Source of the DNA: Microbacterium hibisci
GTDB taxonomy: Bacteria; Actinomycetota; Actinomycetes; Actinomycetales; Microbacteriaceae
Length of the DNA: 64,000 nt
Reading direction: 5' to 3'
NCBI RefSeq assembly: GCF_015278255.1
Contig: NZ_JADIJC010000006.1
Span: 62,001 to 126,000 of the forward strand
The stretch's first letter is position 1. Each line of letters begins with the position of its first letter. Below are positions 48,085 to 56,276 of the stretch, in pieces. Position numbers and translations under genes: made by a program. Under the pieces are notes generated by a model. That model saw nothing but the letters and a program-made list of their open reading frames with translations. It did not search any database and was not told the DNA's origin.

Positions 48085-48798
48085 GTGGCTTCCCGCAGCT
48101 ACGGGCAGTACTGCGGGGTGACGACGGCCGTCGAGCTGATCGGCGAGCGGTGGGCGCTGCTCATCGTCCGCGATCTGCTCGTCGGCCCCCGCCGCTACAC
48201 CGACCTCAAGCAGGGACTGCCCAAGATCCCCACCAACATCCTCTCCACGCGGCTCAAGGAGCTGCAGGAGGGCGGTGTCGTGCGCCGCGTGCCGATGCTG
48301 CACTGCGGGCTCGTGTACGAGCTGACGCCGTACGGCCGCGTGCTCGAGCCGATCGTGCTCGCGCTCGGACGGTGGGGATTCGCGCAGATGGGCGAGCCGG
48401 GCGAGGGCGATGTGGTCACGGCGGACTCGCTCACGATGGCGCTGCGGACGGCGTTCCGAACGGATGCCGCGGCCACGCTGCCGCCGGCCGACTACGAAGT
48501 GCATGTGGCCGACATCGTGCTCCGGGTGCAGGTCGCCGGGAGCGAGCTCCGCATCGCGCAGGTGCAGCCGGCGGGGCGCCCGGTGGACCCGAAGCTCGGC
48601 ACGCAGGCCTCGACCGCCGGTGAGCCCGACCTGACGTTCGCGGCGGGTCCCGGCATCCGTCGCCTCATCTCGGGCGAGGTGACCCCCGCCGAGGCGATCG
48701 ACCAGGAGGTGCTCGCCGTCGTCGCCGGCGACGCGACCCTGCTCGAGCGGTTCGCCTCGTCCTTTCACATCGACCCCGGCGTTACGCTCGTCGCCTGA
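48085..48798 (+). CDS. HxlR family transcriptional regulator with SCP2-like C-terminus
   Basis: A 237-aa protein. Residues about 8-105 are the HxlR winged helix (YCGVTTAVELIGERWALLIVRDLLVGPRRYTDLKQGLPKIPTNILSTRLKEL); residues about 125-237 resemble an SCP2 sterol-carrier-like domain, a known combination. Cys10 is in the conserved N-terminal position used by redox- or aldehyde-sensing HxlR proteins. It probably controls its own operon with the VOC and reductase genes. GTG start abuts the previous stop. Confidence 0.87.
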   Translation: MASRSYGQYCGVTTAVELIGERWALLIVRDLLVGPRRYTDLKQGLPKIPTNILSTRLKELQEGGVVRRVPMLHCGLVYELTPYGRVLEPIVLALGRWGFAQMGEPGEGDVVTADSLTMALRTAFRTDAAATLPPADYEVHVADIVLRVQVAGSELRIAQVQPAGRPVDPKLGTQASTAGEPDLTFAAGPGIRRLISGEVTPAEAIDQEVLAVVAGDATLLERFASSFHIDPGVTLVA

Positions 48799-48825
48799 GC
48801 CTCGCCCCATCGCAGAGGAGTTCGC

Positions 48826-49437
48826 ATGACCGGCCGCATCTACATCGATCTGTTCACGAGCCTGGACGGCGTCGCTCAGGCTCCGGGCGGGCGCGACGAG
48901 GATCCGTCGCACGACTTCCCCTACGGCGGATGGCAGGCGCCGTTCCCCGACGAGACCATCGGCGCCTCGGTCTGGGAGGGCATCTCGGAGCTCGACGCGC
49001 TGCTGCTCGGACGGCGGACGTACGACATCTTCGCCGCGTACTGGCCGCAGCAGCGCACCCGCATCGCCGAGGTGTTCAAGCGCGTGCCCAAGTACGTGGC
49101 CTCACGCGGCCTGCCCACCCTCGAATGGGAGGGCACGTCGCAGCTCGGCATGGACCTCGTTCGCGAGGTCCAGGAGCTGCGAGAGAAGCACGACCGGATC
49201 CACGTGATCGGCAGCGTCGACTTCGTGCAGACGCTGCTGAAGGAGCAGCTGTTCGACGTGCTGACGCTGTGGGTGCACCCGGTCGTGCTCGGGCAGGGCA
49301 AGAAGGTCTTCCCCGAGGGCGCGCAGCCGGCGAACGTCACGCTGCTCGAGCCGGCCGTGACCGGCCCGCTGGGCGTCGTGCAGCTGCGCTACGGGCCGAA
49401 GCCCGGCGACGTCGTGACCGGCGAAGTCGAGGAGTGA
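48826..49437 (+). CDS. Dihydrofolate reductase family protein (RibD C-terminal fold)
   Basis: A 203-aa NADPH-dependent reductase of the RibD-C/YyaP type: IYIDLFTSLDGVAQAPGG opening, LLLGRRTYDIFAAYW, HVIGSVDFVQTLL and LWVHPVVLGQGKKVFPEG. The substrate is not folate in most such proteins and is unknown. ATG at 48826 with GAGGAG upstream, 27 bp after the HxlR gene; likely the third gene of that operon. A C-terminal remnant of another family member is at 37380-37492. Confidence 0.87.
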   Translation: MTGRIYIDLFTSLDGVAQAPGGRDEDPSHDFPYGGWQAPFPDETIGASVWEGISELDALLLGRRTYDIFAAYWPQQRTRIAEVFKRVPKYVASRGLPTLEWEGTSQLGMDLVREVQELREKHDRIHVIGSVDFVQTLLKEQLFDVLTLWVHPVVLGQGKKVFPEGAQPANVTLLEPAVTGPLGVVQLRYGPKPGDVVTGEVEE

Positions 49438-49447
49438 CGACGGTCAC

Positions 49448-49556
49448 CGGTCGGTCGGCCGCTATGGGTCGCTCGGCCGCTGCCGGTCGCTGAGCCGCTG
49501 CGGCGCCGCGCCTCCACCGGTCGGTGAGCTTGTCGAAGCGCCCTTCGGCGAGCTCA
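49448..49556. repeat. Short repeats and a GAGCTTGTCGAAG palindrome
   Basis: Three degenerate copies of GGTCGCTCGGCCGCTG (about 17-bp period) lie at 49448-49501. They are followed by the palindrome TGAGCTTGTCGAAG-CGCC-CTTCGGCGAGCTCA at 49525-49556 (two mismatches). No coding signal is present. This type of palindrome is common downstream of genes in Microbacteriaceae. Confidence 0.65.
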
Positions 49557-49638
49557 GAGCCGTGTCGGCGACGAGCCCTGACGCCGCGGGGCGGCGTGGG
49601 AGAGCGGATGCCGCGGCTCCGCCCGCTAGCGTGCGGCT

Positions 49639-50190
49639 GTGGCCGAGGCATCCGCTGTCCCGCAACGCCGGCGCGATGTGCCGGCCGGCGTCATCATGGT
49701 CGGGATGTCGGCGATCGCCTGGTGGCCGGCGTTCAGCCTCGGTGCGTGGGGTGAGATCTTCTTCGATGACCTCCTGGCGCTCTGGGCTGCCTCGACGGCG
49801 GCGTTCGTCTTCGTGCTGGTCGAGCGCAAGCCGGTCGGCGGCCGGCTCGTCCGCGCGTTCCTCCTGCTGCTGCCGTCGCTGTGGCTCGTGCTGAACTTCG
49901 TCGTCGACGACGACACCCAGGATCTGGGGATCGCGATCCTCGACCTCATCGGCATCGCAGCGGTGCTGGTCGGCATCCCGTTCACGCTGTGGGTGCTCGT
50001 GCGGATCGTGTGGCCCGACTTCGCCGCGGAGACGCGGCGGGGGACGAAGTGGCTCATCGTGCTCGTCGTGCTCGGCGTGGCGATCGTCTCATTCGTCCTC
50101 GGCCTCAACCAGGAGCACTTCCTCACGTGCGGCGACTTCGCGATCAGCGGCAACTCCGCGCCGCCCGGCTGCACTCCCGGCGAGGGGTGA
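49639..50190 (+). CDS. Hypothetical membrane protein, 183 aa
   Basis: Four to five hydrophobic segments (about 18-40, 45-62, 70-88, 96-120 and 130-152) and a short C-terminal tail with two cysteines (HFLTCGDFAISGNSAPPGCTP) probably outside the membrane. TAGCGT at 49627-49632 ends six bases before the GTG at 49639, indicating a leaderless start. No family recognised. Confidence 0.7.
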   Translation: MAEASAVPQRRRDVPAGVIMVGMSAIAWWPAFSLGAWGEIFFDDLLALWAASTAAFVFVLVERKPVGGRLVRAFLLLLPSLWLVLNFVVDDDTQDLGIAILDLIGIAAVLVGIPFTLWVLVRIVWPDFAAETRRGTKWLIVLVVLGVAIVSFVLGLNQEHFLTCGDFAISGNSAPPGCTPGEG

Positions 50191-50203
50191 CCGCGGGCGC
50201 GGG

Positions 50204-51043
50204 TCAGAAGATCATCGGGCGGTCGTCGTCGTCGGGGCCCTCGAGGTCGAGGTCGACGACGACCGGCACGTGGTCGCTCGGGAGCTCGCCCTTGCGCTCG
50301 TCGCGGTGGATCGTCGCGCCGGTCACCGCCTCGGCCAGCGCGTGCGAGCCGAGGATGAAGTCGATGCGCATGCCCTCGTTGCGGGGGAACTTCAGGCGCT
50401 TGTAGTCCCAGTAGGTGTACCCGGTCGGGATCAGCGGGCGCACGACATCCTGCAGTCCGGCGGCCTGGAGGGCGGCGAACGCCTCGCGCTCGGGCGGTGA
50501 CACGTGGGTCGAGAAGCCCGGGACGACGGCGGGGTCGCCGTTGTCGGCATCGGTCGGCGCGATGTTGAAGTCGCCCACCAGCGCGAGGGCCAGGTCGGGG
50601 TTCGCGGTCAGCGACTCGGAGGTGTACTGCTGCAGCGCCGCCAGCCAGTCGAGCTTGTAGAAGTAGTGCGGGTCGCCGAGCGAGCGGCCGTTGGGGACGT
50701 AGAGGCTCCACACCTCGACTCCGCTGACCGTCGCGCCGATCGCGCGGGCCTCCTGCGGGGCATCCGGTCCGTTGTGCCCCTTCTCGAAGCCGGGCATTCC
50801 GGGGAATGCCGTGCGCACGTCGGTGACGGGCTCGCGGCTGGCGATGGCCACGCCGTTCCACTGCGAGAAGCCGTGCGCCTCGACGTGGAAACCGGCCTCT
50901 TCGAACCGCTCGAACGGGAACTGCTCCGCCTTGCACTTGATCTCCTGCATCGCGAGCACGTCGATGTGCTCGCGCACCGCGAAGTCGACGATGCGGTCGA
51001 CCCGCGCGCGGATCGAGTTGACGTTCCAGGTGGCCAGGCGCAT
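50204..51043 (-). CDS. xth: Exodeoxyribonuclease III (AP endonuclease)
   Basis: A 279-aa ExoIII/APE1-fold nuclease for base-excision repair. Active-site elements are visible: NVNSIRAR, MQEIKCK (catalytic Glu), SLYVPNGRS, LVGDFNIAP (Asp-Asn) and SDHVPVVVDL (catalytic Asp-His). ATG at 51043 starts at MRLATWNVNSIR, the standard N-terminus. It is divergent from pyrE. Confidence 0.93.
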   Translation of the reverse strand: MRLATWNVNSIRARVDRIVDFAVREHIDVLAMQEIKCKAEQFPFERFEEAGFHVEAHGFSQWNGVAIASREPVTDVRTAFPGMPGFEKGHNGPDAPQEARAIGATVSGVEVWSLYVPNGRSLGDPHYFYKLDWLAALQQYTSESLTANPDLALALVGDFNIAPTDADNGDPAVVPGFSTHVSPPEREAFAALQAAGLQDVVRPLIPTGYTYWDYKRLKFPRNEGMRIDFILGSHALAEAVTGATIHRDERKGELPSDHVPVVVDLDLEGPDDDDRPMIF

Positions 51044-51116
51044 GGGATCCAGCCTATTCGCGCGCACCGACGTGCCAGGGCCGCTCGTGACGATGGGCGC
51101 CGGGGCGCGGCATCCG

Positions 51117-51122
51117 TAAAAT
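51117..51122 (+). promoter_or_regulatory. -10 element of pyrE, leaderless arrangement
   Basis: TAAAAT ends seven bases before the pyrE ATG, and no ribosome-binding site fits between, so transcription probably starts at or next to the A of ATG. Confidence 0.65.
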
Positions 51123-51129
51123 CGATCGC

Positions 51130-51708
51130 ATGACCGTCGCCTCCACGCCCGAGCTCGAAGCAGACCGCCAGTACCTGATCGCGATGATCCAGGACGAGGC
51201 GGTCTTCCACGGGGACTTCACGCTCTCGAGCGGCAAGAAGGCGACGTACTACGTCGACATGCGCAAGCTCACGCTCGACCACCGGGCCGCGCCGTCGATC
51301 GGGCGGATCATGCTCGACCTCATCCGCGACGTCGACGGGGTCGTCGCCGTCGGCGGGCTGACGCTCGGCGCCGACCCCATCGCGAACGCCGTGATGCACG
51401 AGTCGGCGCGCACCCACAAGCCGCTCGACGCGTTCGTCGTGCGCAAGGAGCCCAAGGACCACGGCCGCGGGCGTCAGGTGGAGGGCGCGGATGTCGCGGG
51501 CAAGCGCGTCGTCGTCGTCGAAGACACCTCGACCACCGGCCAGTCGGCCCTGAAGGCCGTCGAGGCGCTGCGCCGCGAGGGCGCCGAGCCCGTCGCCGTC
51601 GCCGTCATCGTGGATCGCAAGACCGGAGCCCAGGCGGCGGTCGAAGCCGAGGGGTTGCAGTGGCTCGCCGCGATCGACCTCGACGACCTGGGCCTCGACC
51701 CGCAGTAG
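51130..51708 (+). CDS. pyrE: Orotate phosphoribosyltransferase
   Basis: A 192-aa enzyme converting orotate and PRPP to OMP in pyrimidine synthesis. The PRPP-binding motif is VVVVEDTSTTGQSAL, and DFTLSSGKKATYYVDMRK is the conserved N-terminal substrate region. The gene stands alone, as in many actinobacteria, beside xth on the opposite strand. Confidence 0.95.
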   Translation: MTVASTPELEADRQYLIAMIQDEAVFHGDFTLSSGKKATYYVDMRKLTLDHRAAPSIGRIMLDLIRDVDGVVAVGGLTLGADPIANAVMHESARTHKPLDAFVVRKEPKDHGRGRQVEGADVAGKRVVVVEDTSTTGQSALKAVEALRREGAEPVAVAVIVDRKTGAQAAVEAEGLQWLAAIDLDDLGLDPQ

Positions 51709-51739
51709 GCGGGCCCGCGCCGCCGGCATCGCGACGGCG

Positions 51740-51805
51740 CACGTGCTGCACTTTCCTGCAACCGCTGCACAGATCGACGCAGCACATGCAGAGAGCTGCA
51801 GCACT
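51740..51805 (+). terminator. Terminator-like palindrome, copy 2 of the 696-760 type
   Basis: The segment 51740-51760 matches 696-716 with one mismatch. GTGCTGCA and TGCAGCAC form the base of an imperfect hairpin reaching about 51804. As with the first copy, it follows a plus-strand gene (pyrE) closely. Confidence 0.5.
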
Positions 51806-51847
51806 TGCCGCACCATCGCGCCCGATGTCGCCGGCGCGGCGGCGCGG

Positions 51848-51964
51848 TCAGTCGTCGCGCTTGCCGCGGCGCCGCCACCACTGCCACAGGATCACGGTGA
51901 GGGAGCCGAGCGCGATCACCGCGCTCGTCAGCAGCAGGATCGTCTGCTCGGTCTCAGAGATCAC
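51848..51964 (-). CDS. Small membrane protein, 38 aa
   Basis: GTG at 51964 overlaps the YdeI stop (GTGA), implying translational coupling. The product has one hydrophobic segment (about residues 9-28) and a strongly basic end WWRRRGKRDD. Length, overlap and composition favour a real gene; no function is known. Confidence 0.6.
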   Translation of the reverse strand: MISETEQTILLLTSAVIALGSLTVILWQWWRRRGKRDD

Positions 51965-52536
51965 GTCGGGCGCTTCCCTTCCGCGGCGTCGGCCACGAGC
52001 TTCTCGACGCGCGCGGTGCGCGTCTCGGGCCGGCGGGCCATGTCGACGGTCGCGATGCCGAGCTTGCGAGTCGACGGCGGGAAGGCGTCCCACGCGGCGC
52101 GCGCGGCCGGCACCGCGTCGAGCGCGGCGGCGAGGTCGTCGGGCTCGCGCATCGCCTCGGCGTTGTCGAGCACCGTCCACGCGCCGTTCGCCTTGGCCAC
52201 CTCGACCGCGCGATAGCCGGCCTCGGTGATCAGTCCGGCCGCTTCGAGCTCGATCAGCCGCGCCTTGTTGGTCGCCGCCCAGCCGCTCGAGGGACGGCGG
52301 GGCGCGAACCAGAGGCCGCCGCGCTCCTCGTCGAACGACCGCACCGGGCCATCGATCCAGCCGAAGCACAGCGCGTGTCGGATCGCGTCCTCGTAACCGA
52401 CGAACTCGAGCCCCGAGCCGGGGCGGGCGCGGACCAGCCACGCCCCCTTCGAGGTGCGATGGTTCGCCTCCAGCCACGAACGCCAGGTCGCGGCATCCGT
52501 CGCCTCCACCTTCTCACCGTCGTCGAGCGCGCCCAT
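51961..52536 (-). CDS. YdeI/OmpD-associated family protein
   Basis: A 191-aa protein of the YdeI family. WLEANHRTSKGAWLVRARPGSGLEFVGYEDAIRHALCFGWIDG and RPSSGWAATNKARLIELEAAGLITEAG are characteristic. In some bacteria YdeI supports resistance to polymyxin, but most members are uncharacterised cytosolic proteins. ACCCTA (plus strand, 52543-52548) is the complement of a TAGGGT six bases before the ATG, so a leaderless transcript is likely. Confidence 0.85.
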   Translation of the reverse strand: MGALDDGEKVEATDAATWRSWLEANHRTSKGAWLVRARPGSGLEFVGYEDAIRHALCFGWIDGPVRSFDEERGGLWFAPRRPSSGWAATNKARLIELEAAGLITEAGYRAVEVAKANGAWTVLDNAEAMREPDDLAAALDAVPAARAAWDAFPPSTRKLGIATVDMARRPETRTARVEKLVADAAEGKRPT

Positions 52537-52623
52537 GACGCGACCCTACCGGGCGGCTCCGACGTCGTGCACGGCGCGGGCGGGGCGTCGCAGGGCGCGG
52601 TCGTGCGGCCGGAACTGCGTGGG

Positions 52624-54183
52624 TCAGGTCCGCGCGGCCTCGCGCACGCAGGCCGCGAGGAGGTGCACGGCCTCGTCCACAAGCGGGTCGGCGAGGTCGC
52701 CGTAACCGAGCACGAGGCGCTCCGCACCGGGGGAGTCGGGCGAGACGCGGTAGCGGCGGATGTCGGTGAGGCCGAGGTCGTGAGCCTCGGCGATCCGCAC
52801 GACGTCGGCGGCGCGTACCCCCGACGGAAGGTCGAGCACGACGTGCAGCCCTGCGGCGATCCCGGAGACGCGGCACTCCGGCAGCGCGCGCGCGAGCGCC
52901 GCGAGCAGCGCCTCGCGTCGCCGCCGGTATCGCGTGCGCGCGCCGCGCAGGTGCCGATCCAGACCACCCGAGCCGAGGAAGCGCGCGAGCACGAGCTGGT
53001 CGAGTGTCGACGGCGCCGCGGTGCCCGCGTCGCGCACGGTCGCGCGCAGCCACGACGGCACCACGAGCCAGCCGATCCCCAGCGCAGGCGACGCGGTCTT
53101 GCTGAGGCTGCCGGCGAGCACGACACGGTCGGGCGCGAGCCCCTGCAGGGCTCCGATCGGCCGTCGGTCGTAGCGGAACTCGGCGTCGTAGTCGTCCTCG
53201 ACGACCACGCCCTCGCAGCCCCGCGCCCACGCGATCAGCCCCTCGCGGCGCTCGGCCGACAGGGGCACGCCGAGGGGGAACTGGTGCGCGGGCGTCACGA
53301 GCGCGGCCCGGGCGCCGGTGCGGACGGATGCCTCCACCAATGCCGAGACGTCGACGCCCTGCTCGTCGACCCTGACCGGCACGGCCGCGAGGCCCTCCGC
53401 AGCCGCGACGTGTCGCATGCGCTGCCACGAGGGATCCTCGACGAGGAGCGCGGTGTGCCCGAGCGTGCGCAGCGCGCGGGCGACGCGCCGCATGCCGTCG
53501 GCGGCGCCGTGCGTGATCACGACGGCGTCGGGATCGGCGCGCGCGAAGCGCGATCGCGACAGGTACGCGGCCACCGCCACCCGCGCGGCGGGCACGTCGC
53601 CGTCGAGGCGGAAGAACTCCGCGTCGGGCGTCTCGGCGAGGGTCTCGGTCATCGCCCGCAGCCAGAGCGCACGCGGCGCGTGGCGCAGGTCGGGCACGCC
53701 GGGGGAGAGGTCGTACCGGGGCCGCCGCAGCGGGACGACCGTCTCCGGCGGGGGGCGGAGGGGCGCCGGTGAGGAAAAGGCGGCGGACACGGCGTACGCG
53801 GAGGGAGCTGCGACGGGCACGGAAGTCGCGGCCGCGGACGCGACGGGCGTGGCGGCCGCGGACACTGCGAATGCGGTGTGCTGAGCGCTGGACGTCAGTG
53901 CGGTGGGGCGGACGGATGCCGCGACCCGCGTCGCAGATCCCGTCCGGGCTTCGAGGATGCCCTCGGCGGTGAGGCGTCCGTACACCTCGGTGACGACCCA
54001 CCGCGAGACGCCGAGCGAGGTCGCGAGCTGCCGGCTCGGAAGGAGCGCCGCGCCGGCGGGCAGACGGCCGGTGGCAACGGCATCCCGCACCGCCAGCTCC
54101 AGCCGCACGTGAAGCGGGCCGTCATGCGCGGCGAGATCCAGCAGCGTCTCCCACGCCACTCGATTGGTCTGGGTTTGTGCCAT
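52624..54183 (-). CDS. MocR/PdxR-type GntR regulator with aminotransferase domain
   Basis: A 519-aa regulator. The GntR winged helix occupies about 25-90 (GPLHVRLELAVRDAVATGRLPAGAALLPSRQLATSLGVSRWVVTEVYGRL); a class-I aminotransferase fold covers about 165-519 with the PLP lysine in SLSKTASPALG. Between them is a 65-residue Ala/Ser/Pro-rich linker, longer than usual. PdxR proteins activate PLP synthesis genes, and other MocR proteins control aminotransferases or GABA use; no pdxST is nearby. It is divergent from the aldo/keto reductase gene and may control it. Confidence 0.87.
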   Translation of the reverse strand: MAQTQTNRVAWETLLDLAAHDGPLHVRLELAVRDAVATGRLPAGAALLPSRQLATSLGVSRWVVTEVYGRLTAEGILEARTGSATRVAASVRPTALTSSAQHTAFAVSAAATPVASAAATSVPVAAPSAYAVSAAFSSPAPLRPPPETVVPLRRPRYDLSPGVPDLRHAPRALWLRAMTETLAETPDAEFFRLDGDVPAARVAVAAYLSRSRFARADPDAVVITHGAADGMRRVARALRTLGHTALLVEDPSWQRMRHVAAAEGLAAVPVRVDEQGVDVSALVEASVRTGARAALVTPAHQFPLGVPLSAERREGLIAWARGCEGVVVEDDYDAEFRYDRRPIGALQGLAPDRVVLAGSLSKTASPALGIGWLVVPSWLRATVRDAGTAAPSTLDQLVLARFLGSGGLDRHLRGARTRYRRRREALLAALARALPECRVSGIAAGLHVVLDLPSGVRAADVVRIAEAHDLGLTDIRRYRVSPDSPGAERLVLGYGDLADPLVDEAVHLLAACVREAART

Positions 54184-54252
54184 CGAATCGGATCGTACTC
54201 CCGAACCGCCCTCGTTCCACCATGGGTTCACGAACTCAGGAAAGGGCACGTC

Positions 54253-55266
54253 ATGCAGTACCGCACCATCTCCAACGGGTCGACCTCGTTCGAGGTCTCG
54301 ACCCTCTGCCTCGGCACCATGTTCTTCGGCACGCGCACCGACACCGCGACCGCGCACGCGATCCTCGACAGGTTCGCCGACGCCGGTGGCACGTTCCTCG
54401 ACACCGCGAACAACTACAACGCGTGGGTCGGAGGGCACGGGCGCGACAGCGAGGACGTGCTCGGCGCGTGGATCCGCCGTCGCGGCGGCCTCGGCGGCGT
54501 GCGCCTGGCGACCGAGCTCGGCGCTGCGAAGAAGGATCCCGCGCTGCCGCTGCAGAACGTCGAGCCGACCAACTTCCAGGGCCTGACGGCCGAGGTCGTC
54601 GCGCGCGAGGCGCGCCTGAGCCTGCAGCACCTCGGCGTCGACCGGATCGACGTGCTGTACGGCCACGTCGACGACCGCGAGACGCCGATCGCCGAGACCG
54701 TCGCCGCGTTCGGCCGACTCCAGCGTGAGGGGCTCGTCGGCATCTCGGGCATCTCGAACGTCGCGCTGTGGCGCCTCATCGAGGCGCGGGAGGAGGCGCT
54801 GCGTCAGGGCGTCGACCCCTACGGCGTCGTGCAGCAGGGCTACAGCTACGTGTACCCGAGCCCCGGGGCCGGGCGCACCAACGATGTGTCGGTCGAACTG
54901 CTGGACTACGCCGCTGCGGCGGGTGCGGACGGACGCCCGCCCCTCACCATCACGGCCTACTCGCCGCTGCACCAGGGCGCCTTCGCCCGCCACGACAAGC
55001 CGGCGTGGCCGGCGATGCGCCACGCGTCGAACCGCGAGCGGGTGCGCACGCTTCACGAGGTGGCCGAAGAGATCGGCGCGACGCCCAACCAGGTGGCGCT
55101 GGCATGGCTGCTGGGCGCTGAGGTGCCGGTCATCCCGGTGGTCGGCATCTCGAGCGTCGCGCAGCTCGAAGAGGCGCTCGCTGCGTCGGAGCTCGTCCTC
55201 GATGCCGACGTCCGCGCCCGGCTCGACACCGCCGACCTCGACGTCCGCGCCGCCGTCGGCGCCTGA
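54253..55266 (+). CDS. Aldo/keto reductase family protein
   Basis: A 337-aa TIM-barrel NADPH oxidoreductase. TLCLGTMFFGT opens the barrel, GGTFLDTANNYN holds the catalytic Asp and Tyr, and IDVLYGHVDDRETP the His. At the position where most members have LATKxG, this protein reads LATELG, replacing the catalytic Lys by Glu. The Asp-Tyr-His residues are kept, so catalysis may be altered. The last codons and stop are duplicated by a 32-bp tandem repeat. ATG at 54253; it is divergent from the MocR regulator across 69 bp. Confidence 0.85.
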   Translation: MQYRTISNGSTSFEVSTLCLGTMFFGTRTDTATAHAILDRFADAGGTFLDTANNYNAWVGGHGRDSEDVLGAWIRRRGGLGGVRLATELGAAKKDPALPLQNVEPTNFQGLTAEVVAREARLSLQHLGVDRIDVLYGHVDDRETPIAETVAAFGRLQREGLVGISGISNVALWRLIEAREEALRQGVDPYGVVQQGYSYVYPSPGAGRTNDVSVELLDYAAAAGADGRPPLTITAYSPLHQGAFARHDKPAWPAMRHASNRERVRTLHEVAEEIGATPNQVALAWLLGAEVPVIPVVGISSVAQLEEALAASELVLDADVRARLDTADLDVRAAVGA

Positions 55267-55317
55267 GCCGTCCGGCGCGGGGCGCGGTCGGCGCCTGAGC
55301 CGTCCGGCGCGGGGCGC
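55255..55317. repeat. 32-bp tandem duplication across the aldo/keto reductase stop codon
   Basis: 55255-55286 is repeated at 55287-55317 almost exactly. The unit contains the last codons (VGA) and the TGA, so the duplicate lies in the 3' untranslated part. Confidence 0.85.
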
Positions 55318-55341
55318 TGCGGAGCCCCCGCGCCGGGGAGG

Positions 55342-55372
55342 GGACGGATGCCGGCGGCCGCGGCATCCGTCC
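55342..55372. terminator. GGATGCC palindrome between convergent genes
   Basis: GGACGGATGCCG and CGGCATCCGTCC form a hairpin between the aldo/keto reductase and HAD genes. Confidence 0.65.
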
Positions 55373-55405
55373 CTCCGTCCCGTCGCAGCCTCGACGGGAC
55401 CGGCG

Positions 55406-56215
55406 CTAGAGCAGCTCGGGGTCCTCGGATTCGACAGGCTCGAGGTCGAGGAGGTCGGCCACCGAATCGAGCACCTCGTCAGGGCGGAACGGGTAGCGCG
55501 CGATCTCGGCGGGGTCCGAGATGCCGGTCATCACGAGCACGGTGTGAAGGCCCGCCTCGATGCCGGCGACGACGTCGGTGTCCATGCGGTCGCCGATCAT
55601 GCCGGTGTTCTCGGAGTGGGCGCCGAGGCGGTTCATCGCCGAGCGGAACATCATCGGGTTGGGCTTGCCGACGACGTACGGCTCCATGCCGGTCGCCTTG
55701 GTGATCAGCGCCGAGATGGCACCGGTTGCCGGGAGCACGCCGTCTGTCGAGGGGCCGGTGGCGTCGGGGTTCGTCGCGATGAACCGCGCGCCGGCGCCGA
55801 TGAACCGGATCGCCTTGGTGATCGCCTCGAACGAGTAGTTGCGGGTCTCGCCGACGACGACGTAGTCGGGGTCGGTCTCGGTCATGATGAAGCCGGCCTC
55901 ATGCAGGGCCGTCGTGAGGCCCGCCTCGCCGATGACGAAGGCCGAGCCGCCGGGCATCTGCGACTTGAGGAAGTCGGCGGTCGCGAGGGCCGAGGTCCAG
56001 ATCGACCCCTCCGGCACGATGAGGCCGGAGGCCCGCAGCCGCGCCGACAGATCGCGCGGCGTGAAGATCGAGTTGTTGGTCAGCACCAGGAACGGCACCC
56101 CCTGGTCCCGCCACTGCTGCAGCAGCGCGGAAGAGCCCGGAATCGGCGTGTTCTCGTGCACCAGCACGCCGTCCATGTCGGTGAGCCAGCATTCGATGTC
56201 GGACCGCGTGCGCAT
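55406..56215 (-). CDS. HAD-IIA family hydrolase (NagD-like)
   Basis: A 269-aa phosphatase. Motif I is LTDMDGVLV, motif II VLTNNS, the cap domain has NPDATGPSTDGVLPATGAI, motif III lies in VVGKPNPMMF and motif IV is MIGDRMDTDVVAG. The substrate may be a sugar phosphate, nucleotide or 4-nitrophenyl-type phosphate; not determinable. AGGCTA (plus, 56222-56227) is the complement of TAGCCT six bases before the ATG (leaderless). Confidence 0.9.
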   Translation of the reverse strand: MRTRSDIECWLTDMDGVLVHENTPIPGSSALLQQWRDQGVPFLVLTNNSIFTPRDLSARLRASGLIVPEGSIWTSALATADFLKSQMPGGSAFVIGEAGLTTALHEAGFIMTETDPDYVVVGETRNYSFEAITKAIRFIGAGARFIATNPDATGPSTDGVLPATGAISALITKATGMEPYVVGKPNPMMFRSAMNRLGAHSENTGMIGDRMDTDVVAGIEAGLHTVLVMTGISDPAEIARYPFRPDEVLDSVADLLDLEPVESEDPELL

Positions 56216-56276
56216 GCGTCAAGGCTATGCGGTCGCGTGGCGTGCGCAGGGCCCGCGCGGGCGTAGGGTCGATCCC

